From contig JAGRJX010000145.1 of the NCBI GenBank assembly GCA_020442545.1, positions 1 to 6,392 on the forward strand: 6,392 nt of DNA. The letters run 5' to 3'. This stretch comes from Lysobacterales bacterium. Lineage in GTDB: Bacteria > Pseudomonadota > Gammaproteobacteria > Xanthomonadales > Xanthomonadaceae. The notes under the pieces are model-generated. The model was not told where the DNA came from. It searched no databases and saw only the letters and a program-made list of their open reading frames with translations. Each line of letters opens with the position of its first letter. The first letter of the stretch is position 1. Shown here one piece after another: positions 1-6,392 of this stretch. The position numbers were made by a program, and so were the translations under genes.

Positions 1-950
1 AGCAGATGCTGCCGAACTACCTGCGCTTCGTGCGTGGCGTGGTTGATTCCGACGACCTGCCGCTGAACGTGAGCCGCGAGATCCTGCAGTCCAACCGCCA
101 GGTGGATCGCATTAAGGGCGCGCTGGTGAAGCGCACGCTGGACATCCTCGACCGCGTTGCCGGTGACGCGGACGCCGCGAAGTACCTCGGATTCTGGGCC
201 GAGTTCGGCAACGTGCTGAAGGAAGGCATCGTCGAGGACGCCAGCAACCGCGAGCGCATCGCCAGGCTGCTGCGTTTCCCGACCACGCAGAGCAGCAAGG
301 CCGACGAACTGCATTCGCTGGACGACGTGATCGGCCGCATGAAGGTCGGCCAGGAAGCGATCTACTACCTGACCGCCGACGGCTGGAACGCGGCGAAGAA
401 CAGCCCGCAGCTGGAAGCGCTGAAGGCGCGCGGCGTCGAAGTGGTGCTCATGCACGAGCGCGTCGACGAGTGGATGATCGGTTACCTCAGCGAGTACGCC
501 GGCAAGCCGCTGAAGAACATCGCCAAGGGCGACCTCGAACTCGACGAGCTGCCGGAAGACGAGTCAGTCAAGCAGCAGCGCGAGGAAGCCGCCGAGCAGG
601 TCAAGGGCGCGGTGGACAAGCTCAAGGCCGCGCTGGGTGATCGGGTTGCCGACGTGAAGCTGTCAACGCGCCTCACCGACTCCGCCAGTTGTCTGGTGCT
701 GGGCGAGCACGACATGGCCCTGCACATGCAGCGCCTGCTGAAAGCCGCCGGCCACGACGCGCCGGCCGGCAAACCGACGCTGGAGGTCAATCCGCGGCAC
801 GCATTGGTCAAGCGCTTCGATGCGGAAACTGACGACTCGAAGTCGAGTGATCTCGCTCTGCTGCTGCTGGAACAAGCGCAGCTGGCCGAAGGCGCGCAGC
901 TGGATGATCCGGCCGGCTTCCTCAAGCGCGTCAACGGCCTGATTGGCTGA
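1..950 (+). CDS. htpG: Molecular chaperone HtpG (bacterial Hsp90), C-terminal part, 5' end outside window
   Basis: HtpG is the cytosolic ATP-dependent Hsp90 chaperone, a homodimer that remodels client proteins with DnaK. The frame is open from the left edge, and the first ATG (position 6) is internal, because family members continue upstream of the LPNYLRFVRG motif found here. About 315 residues are present, against about 624 for E. coli HtpG, so the N-terminal ATPase domain and the start of the middle domain lie outside the window. Counting from that ATG, the middle-domain motif LPLNVSREILQ (residues 18-28) carries the Arg (24) and Gln (28) that correspond to the yeast Hsp90 residues contacting the ATP gamma-phosphate. 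The motifs LKEG, LLRF, GQEAIYYLTAD and DEWMIGYL follow. The C-terminal dimerisation domain ends in the usual LLLEQAQLAEGAQLDDP-type helix. There is no MEEVD tail, as expected in bacteria. The TGA stop is at 948-950, with a strong terminator 30 bases downstream. Identification is secure. Regulation, often sigma-32, cannot be judged without the promoter. Confidence 0.97.
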   Translation, partial: QMLPNYLRFVRGVVDSDDLPLNVSREILQSNRQVDRIKGALVKRTLDILDRVAGDADAAKYLGFWAEFGNVLKEGIVEDASNRERIARLLRFPTTQSSKADELHSLDDVIGRMKVGQEAIYYLTADGWNAAKNSPQLEALKARGVEVVLMHERVDEWMIGYLSEYAGKPLKNIAKGDLELDELPEDESVKQQREEAAEQVKGAVDKLKAALGDRVADVKLSTRLTDSASCLVLGEHDMALHMQRLLKAAGHDAPAGKPTLEVNPRHALVKRFDAETDDSKSSDLALLLLEQAQLAEGAQLDDPAGFLKRVNGLIG

Positions 951-976
951 TCTCGCGCCGATGCCGATCAGCGAGA
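951..976 (+). repeat. Small inverted repeat directly after the htpG stop
   Basis: TCTCGC (951-956) pairs with GCGAGA (971-976) around a 14-base loop. The loop contains GCCGAT twice in tandem (957-962 and 963-968). The 6-bp stem starts on the base after the stop codon and lies just before the main terminator hairpin. It may act as an accessory 3'-end hairpin, but it is short and could be chance. Confidence 0.35.
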
Positions 977-979
977 GAG

Positions 980-1007
980 AAAAAGCCCGCTTTCGAGCGG
1001 GCTTTTT
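980..1007 (+). terminator. Intrinsic terminator of htpG
   Basis: AAAAAGCCCGC (980-990) is perfectly complementary to GCGGGCTTTTT (997-1007). The six bases between them, TTTCGA, add one more T-A pair and leave a TTCG tetraloop. The GC core is followed by five T, which is the classic Rho-independent shape. The left arm begins with five A, so the structure would also terminate transcription arriving from the right. It separates htpG from the zipA unit. Confidence 0.93.
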
Positions 1008-1035
1008 CGTGACCGACCACCGGCCCGGCCAGAAA

Positions 1036-1082
1036 GGGGGCAGCGGAGATTCGTTTCTCATGCGCTGATGCCATCTGTCCCC
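1036..1082. repeat. Imperfect palindrome, possible stem-loop
   Basis: GGGGGCAG (1036-1043) pairs with CTGTCCCC (1075-1082), giving 8 bp with one G-T wobble. Inside it, GAGA (1046-1049) pairs with TCTC (1056-1059) around the loop TTCGTT, and CG (1044-1045) can pair with CG (1063-1064). The result is a 47-base nested hairpin with no T-tract on either strand, so it is not a typical terminator. It could be a REP-like extragenic palindrome, an mRNA leader structure or a degenerate element remnant. One copy alone cannot decide between these. Confidence 0.45.
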
Positions 1083-1208
1083 GTGCTGGGTGGTCCTCTT
1101 GGGTGATCATGTGCTGTCTGCACCACGCGACGGGACGTGACCCACGCTGGTGATGGATGGCGGAGCGATCCAGAAAATGCCGTCATCAACCGTAGCAGGC
1201 GCGGCATA

Positions 1209-1244
1209 GCCCCGTGTTTTCCGATCGCCTGGCAACGCCGGGGC
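1209..1244. repeat. Inverted repeat GCCCCG/CGGGGC upstream of zipA
   Basis: GCCCCG (1209-1214) is complementary to CGGGGC (1239-1244) with a 24-base spacer. If transcribed, it would form a six-GC-pair stem in the zipA leader, about 50 bases before the start codon. In DNA this GC-rich, a 6-bp match of this kind can be accidental. Confidence 0.3.
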
Positions 1245-1255
1245 GACGTCAACCG

Positions 1256-1291
1256 TTCCGGTCAGGGGCGGGTTTCCGGTAGCATTCCGGC
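1256..1291 (+). repeat. Three TTCCGG direct repeats abutting the zipA start
   Basis: TTCCGG occurs at 1256-1261, 1274-1279 and 1285-1290. The first two copies are followed by T and the third by C, then the ATG. The spacings are 18 and 11 bases. The CCGG cores of copies two and three (1276-1279 and 1287-1290) are also mutually complementary, so they could form a 4-bp hairpin right before the start codon, where a ribosome binding site would be expected. No good Shine-Dalgarno sequence is seen at normal distance. The nearest purine-rich stretch, AGGGGCGGG (1264-1272), ends about 19 bases before the ATG. No known protein site is recognised. Confidence 0.35.
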
Positions 1292-4386
<3,095 letters not shown>

Positions 4387-4398
4387 CGAGATTCGACG

Positions 4399-4417
4399 CT
4401 GTCAGGCCATCTGACGG
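4399..4417 (+). promoter_or_regulatory. Hairpin overlapping the epmA ribosome binding site
   Basis: In the 43-base ligA-epmA gap, GTCAG (4401-4405) pairs perfectly with CTGAC (4411-4415) around the loop GCCAT. Two further pairs, T4400-G4416 (wobble) and C4399-G4417, extend the stem to 7 bp and include the first two G of the epmA Shine-Dalgarno sequence. The RNA could therefore mask that site when no ribosome is terminating on ligA. The structure is visible in the sequence, but any control function is inference. Confidence 0.4.
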
Positions 4418-4419
4418 AG
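4416..4419 (+). promoter_or_regulatory. Shine-Dalgarno sequence of epmA
   Basis: GGAG lies 10 bases before the ATG at 4430 and supports that start. It is the clearest ribosome binding site among the + strand genes here, since zipA and ligA have only weak candidates. Its first two bases can be drawn into the hairpin at 4399-4417. Confidence 0.6.
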
Positions 4420-4429
4420 AATATCGGAC

Positions 4430-5404
4430 ATGAGTTCCTGGCAACCCACCGCTGGTATCGATGCGCTTCGCCTGCGCGCGGAGGTGAATGCCAGCATTCG
4501 CGGCTTCTTCGCCGAGCGCAACGTACTGGAGGTGGAGACACCGGTGCTGTCGCAGGCCGGCAACAGCGATCCCAACATCCTGAGCTTCAGTACGACTTTT
4601 GACGGTCCCGTCGCCGGTGGCGGCAAGCAGCGCTGGCTGCGCACTTCGCCGGAGTACGCGATGAAGCGCCTGCTGGCTGCGGGCGTGGGCGACTGCTACG
4701 AGCTGGGCCGCGTGTTCCGCAACGGTGAGGCTGGCCGGAAGCACAATCCCGAGTTCACCTTGCTGGAGTGGTACCGACTGGGCTGGGACGAGCATACGTT
4801 GATGCTCGAAGTCGCCAGTCTGGTGCGCAAGCTGCTGGTGATGCAGGGCATTTCCTGCCACGTGCGCAAGTGCAGCTACCGTCAGCTGTTCCGCGAAACT
4901 CTCGACATCGATCCCTTCGCCGCTGATCCCTCGGAATTGATCGCGCCGCTCAGCATCTTCGGTATTGATGATGCCGGGCTCAGTCGAGATGACTGGCTGG
5001 ACCTGCTGCTGACCCACCTGATCCAGCCGAGTTTCCCAGCGGATCAACTGCTGTTGCTGCACGACTACCCAGCCAGCCAGGCGGCGCTGGCTCGCGTACG
5101 CAAGGGCGACGGCGGCGAGGTGGCGGCGCGTTTCGAGGTGTTTCTGGGTTCGGCAGAGCTGGCCAACGGCTACCACGAGCTTGGCGACGCGCGTGAACAG
5201 CGTCGCCGCTTCGAGGCAGACCAGCAGCGGCGGCAAAGCGCAGGCCAGACGCTGGCGCCGATCGATGGGCGCCTGCTGTCGGCGCTCGAACATGGATTGC
5301 CGGAGTGCGCGGGGGTTGCGCTGGGCGTGGATCGCCTGCTACTGGCGATGCTGCAGGGTGATCACATCGAGCAGGCGCTGGCGTTCCCGGCCGAGCGCTC
5401 CTGA
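4430..5404 (+). CDS. epmA: Elongation factor P (R)-beta-lysine ligase EpmA (GenX/PoxA/YjeA)
   Basis: EpmA activates (R)-beta-lysine with ATP and attaches it to a conserved lysine of translation factor EF-P, which relieves ribosome stalling at polyproline stretches. It is a paralogue of the class II lysyl-tRNA synthetase catalytic core and lacks the N-terminal anticodon-binding domain. The 324 residues match the 325 of the E. coli protein. Motif 1 lies in NVLEVETPVLSQAGNSDPN (31-49). The substrate-pocket segment is RTSPEYAMKRL (71-81). Motif 2 is FRNGEAGRKHNPEFTLLEWYR (96-116). HDYPASQAALA (211-221) and ELANGYHELGDAREQ (244-258) follow, and motif 3 is GVALGVDRLLL (295-305). True LysS proteins are about 500 residues with an OB domain in front, which is absent here. 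The start at 4430 is supported by GGAG 10 bases upstream and by the family N-terminus (SSWQPTA). The gene follows ligA at 43 bases and is probably the last in the operon. The partners epmB and efp are not in the window. Confidence 0.95.
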   Translation: MSSWQPTAGIDALRLRAEVNASIRGFFAERNVLEVETPVLSQAGNSDPNILSFSTTFDGPVAGGGKQRWLRTSPEYAMKRLLAAGVGDCYELGRVFRNGEAGRKHNPEFTLLEWYRLGWDEHTLMLEVASLVRKLLVMQGISCHVRKCSYRQLFRETLDIDPFAADPSELIAPLSIFGIDDAGLSRDDWLDLLLTHLIQPSFPADQLLLLHDYPASQAALARVRKGDGGEVAARFEVFLGSAELANGYHELGDAREQRRRFEADQQRRQSAGQTLAPIDGRLLSALEHGLPECAGVALGVDRLLLAMLQGDHIEQALAFPAERS

Positions 5405-5412
5405 GGACTGTT

Positions 5413-5427
5413 GCCGGATCAGCCGGC
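5413..5427. other. Short hairpin at the convergent gene junction
   Basis: GCCGG (5413-5417) pairs with CCGGC (5423-5427) around a 5-base loop. It lies between the epmA stop and the end of the opposing cyclase gene, and overlaps the latter's last codons and stop. There is no T-tract on either strand, so it is at best a weak bidirectional 3'-end hairpin. No better terminator is visible at this junction. Confidence 0.25.
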
Positions 5428-6392
5428 CTGCGCGCCCACCACCCGATTGCGACCCTGCTGTTTGGCACGATAGAGCGCGGCATCGGCGGCGCGCAGCAGC
5501 GCTGCAGTATCTGCACCATCGTCGGGGAACGTGGAGACGCCGATGGAAACCGTCACGGCCGGCAGCGTGCTTCCATCGTGCGTGACGGTCATTTCGGCGA
5601 TCAGCTGGCGGATCGATTCCGCCCGTCGGATGGCGTCCACTGCGGAGGTTTCGGGAAGGATGAGCGTGAACTCCTCGCCACCAAAGCGGCAGGCAATATC
5701 TTCGTGCCGGGAATTGCTGCTCAGCGTGTGCGCAAAGCGCATGAGGACGGCATCGCCTCCGTCGTGTCCGTGCTGGTCGTTGAAGCGCTTGAACCGGTCG
5801 AGGTCGAGCATCAACAGCGACAGCGGCCGGCCACGGCGCTCGCAGCGGGAAAGCTCGCGGAGCAGGGATTCTTCGAGGTAGCGGCGGTTGAAGAGACCGG
5901 TCAGCGGATCGCGGATGCTTTGCGTGCGCAGGGTGTCCTGCAGCTTGAGATTGGAGAGCGCCAGCGCCAGCTGCTCGACCAGAGCACCCGCAATCTCGCG
6001 ACGGCTCGGCGGGCGCTCCTCGAGCGGAGTATCGCGATCTGCCTCGGTCACGGCGCGTGACAGATAGACGAATCCCATGGTTTCACCATGCGCTGTAATC
6101 GGCACGCAAACGGTAACTGCCGGGCGCGCCGGATTGCGCGGCGCATGCGCGCAGTGGGTATCGCCGTCGCGGTCGTCCACCGCATGCGGCTGGCCACGGC
6201 GAAGTGCCCAGCAGTCCGCCGTCGGCACCGGCGACTGGCTGGGCAGTGCCTGTATTCCCCAATCCAGCACACCCTCGGCGAGGTCGCGCGACGGCCGCAG
6301 CAGGAACACGCTGCCACCGAATGCCGGCAGCAGTCGGGTGAAGGTGTCGGCGGTCACCGCCAGCGCTTCGTCGACGCTGCGGCAGCTCTGCA
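5419..6392 (-). CDS. Diguanylate cyclase with GAF sensor domain, N-terminus outside window
   Basis: This enzyme makes the second messenger cyclic di-GMP from two GTP and so influences the choice between biofilm and motility. The stop (TGA) is at 5421-5419, and the frame stays open to the right edge. The GTG at 6357 is the first start-like codon available, but I think it is internal. The eleven codons upstream read QSCRSVDEALA, which continues smoothly into the GAF domain. Numbering from that GTG, a GAF domain covers about residues 1-103, with a DCWALRRGQPH motif at 48-58. A helical signalling linker (about 118-147) leads to the GGDEF domain (about 148-312). That domain begins with the usual DPLTGLFNRRYLEE (150-163) and has metal and substrate residues in LDLDRFKRFND (184-194). 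The active site is GGEEF (226-230), preceded at the canonical five residues by an RxxD inhibitory site (R217-D220). SIGVS (271-275) and ADAALYRAKQQGRN (291-304) close it. The enzyme looks catalytically active and product-inhibited. No membrane segment is seen in the visible part. It converges on epmA with a 14-base gap. Confidence 0.93.
   Translation of the reverse strand, partial: QSCRSVDEALAVTADTFTRLLPAFGGSVFLLRPSRDLAEGVLDWGIQALPSQSPVPTADCWALRRGQPHAVDDRDGDTHCAHAPRNPARPAVTVCVPITAHGETMGFVYLSRAVTEADRDTPLEERPPSRREIAGALVEQLALALSNLKLQDTLRTQSIRDPLTGLFNRRYLEESLLRELSRCERRGRPLSLLMLDLDRFKRFNDQHGHDGGDAVLMRFAHTLSSNSRHEDIACRFGGEEFTLILPETSAVDAIRRAESIRQLIAEMTVTHDGSTLPAVTVSIGVSTFPDDGADTAALLRAADAALYRAKQQGRNRVVGAQAG

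Larger units (their letters stand above)
1008..1291. other. Intergenic region between htpG terminator and zipA, no recognised gene
   Basis: This stretch of about 284 bases contains no open frame whose translation I recognise. The frames that do cross it in both directions give Arg/Pro/Ser-rich, low-complexity-looking products with no motifs, and I regard them as chance frames in GC-rich DNA. The promoter of the zipA-ligA-epmA unit should lie here, because a terminator stands upstream, but I find no convincing sigma-70 -35/-10 pair. The region contains an imperfect palindrome (1036-1082), a second stem-loop (1209-1244) and three TTCCGG copies next to the zipA start. Two very short hairpins, GTGC/GCAC (1111-1123) and CGTG/CACG (1136-1146), are probably chance. 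Confidence 0.6.

Noticed and set aside
1099..1127. Possible promoter starting with TTGGGT upstream of zipA
   Set aside because: At 17 bases spacing the -10 position reads ACCACG, which is not promoter-like. CATAGC at 1204-1209 also lacks a matching -35.
1058..1252. - strand 64-codon open frame in the htpG-zipA gap
   Set aside because: Composition is Arg/Pro/Ser-rich, and I see no recognised motif and no clear ribosome binding site. It cannot be supported as a gene.
4430..5404. Lysyl-tRNA synthetase (lysS) for the 324-residue class II synthetase-like gene
   Set aside because: It lacks the N-terminal anticodon-binding OB domain, and its length and motifs fit EpmA much better.
6355..6357. GTG as the true start of the diguanylate cyclase
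   Set aside because: The frame continues open to the window edge, and the upstream codons (QSCRSVDEALA) read like the first helix of the same GAF domain. The real start is probably outside the window.

Overview
The window is a GC-rich stretch of ordinary chromosomal DNA from a gammaproteobacterium. The best guess is the order Lysobacterales (Xanthomonadales). That rests on the LigA protein, which is about 110 residues longer than the E. coli enzyme and has extra sequence where I recall Xanthomonas LigA having it. The ZipA, EpmA and HtpG types are also gammaproteobacterial. Genus and species cannot be read from this sequence.

Layout, left to right. (1) Positions 1-950 hold the 3' half of htpG (Hsp90 chaperone), whose 5' end lies outside the window, followed by a strong hairpin terminator at 980-1007. 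(2) Positions 1008-1291 hold no recognisable gene. They contain several inverted repeats and, just before zipA, three copies of TTCCGG. (3) zipA (1292-2020, membrane anchor of the FtsZ ring), ligA (2038-4386, NAD-dependent DNA ligase) and epmA (4430-5404, EF-P beta-lysine ligase) follow on the + strand with gaps of 17 and 43 bases, probably as one operon. (4) A diguanylate cyclase gene with a GAF sensor domain converges on epmA from the - strand (5419 to beyond 6392). Only 14 bases separate the two stop codons.

The + strand genes are housekeeping functions: protein folding, cell division, DNA replication and repair, and translation-factor modification. zipA-ligA is a long-conserved pair. The cyclic-di-GMP enzyme is a separate transcription unit with no evident functional link to them.

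I found no mobile element, CRISPR array, toxin-antitoxin pair, defence system, tRNA or rRNA, and nothing I would call an undescribed system. The points most worth a second look are the extra helix-hairpin-helix-like segment in LigA, a hairpin that could cover the epmA ribosome binding site, the palindromic sequence between htpG and zipA, and a Cys/His pattern in the GAF domain of the cyclase.
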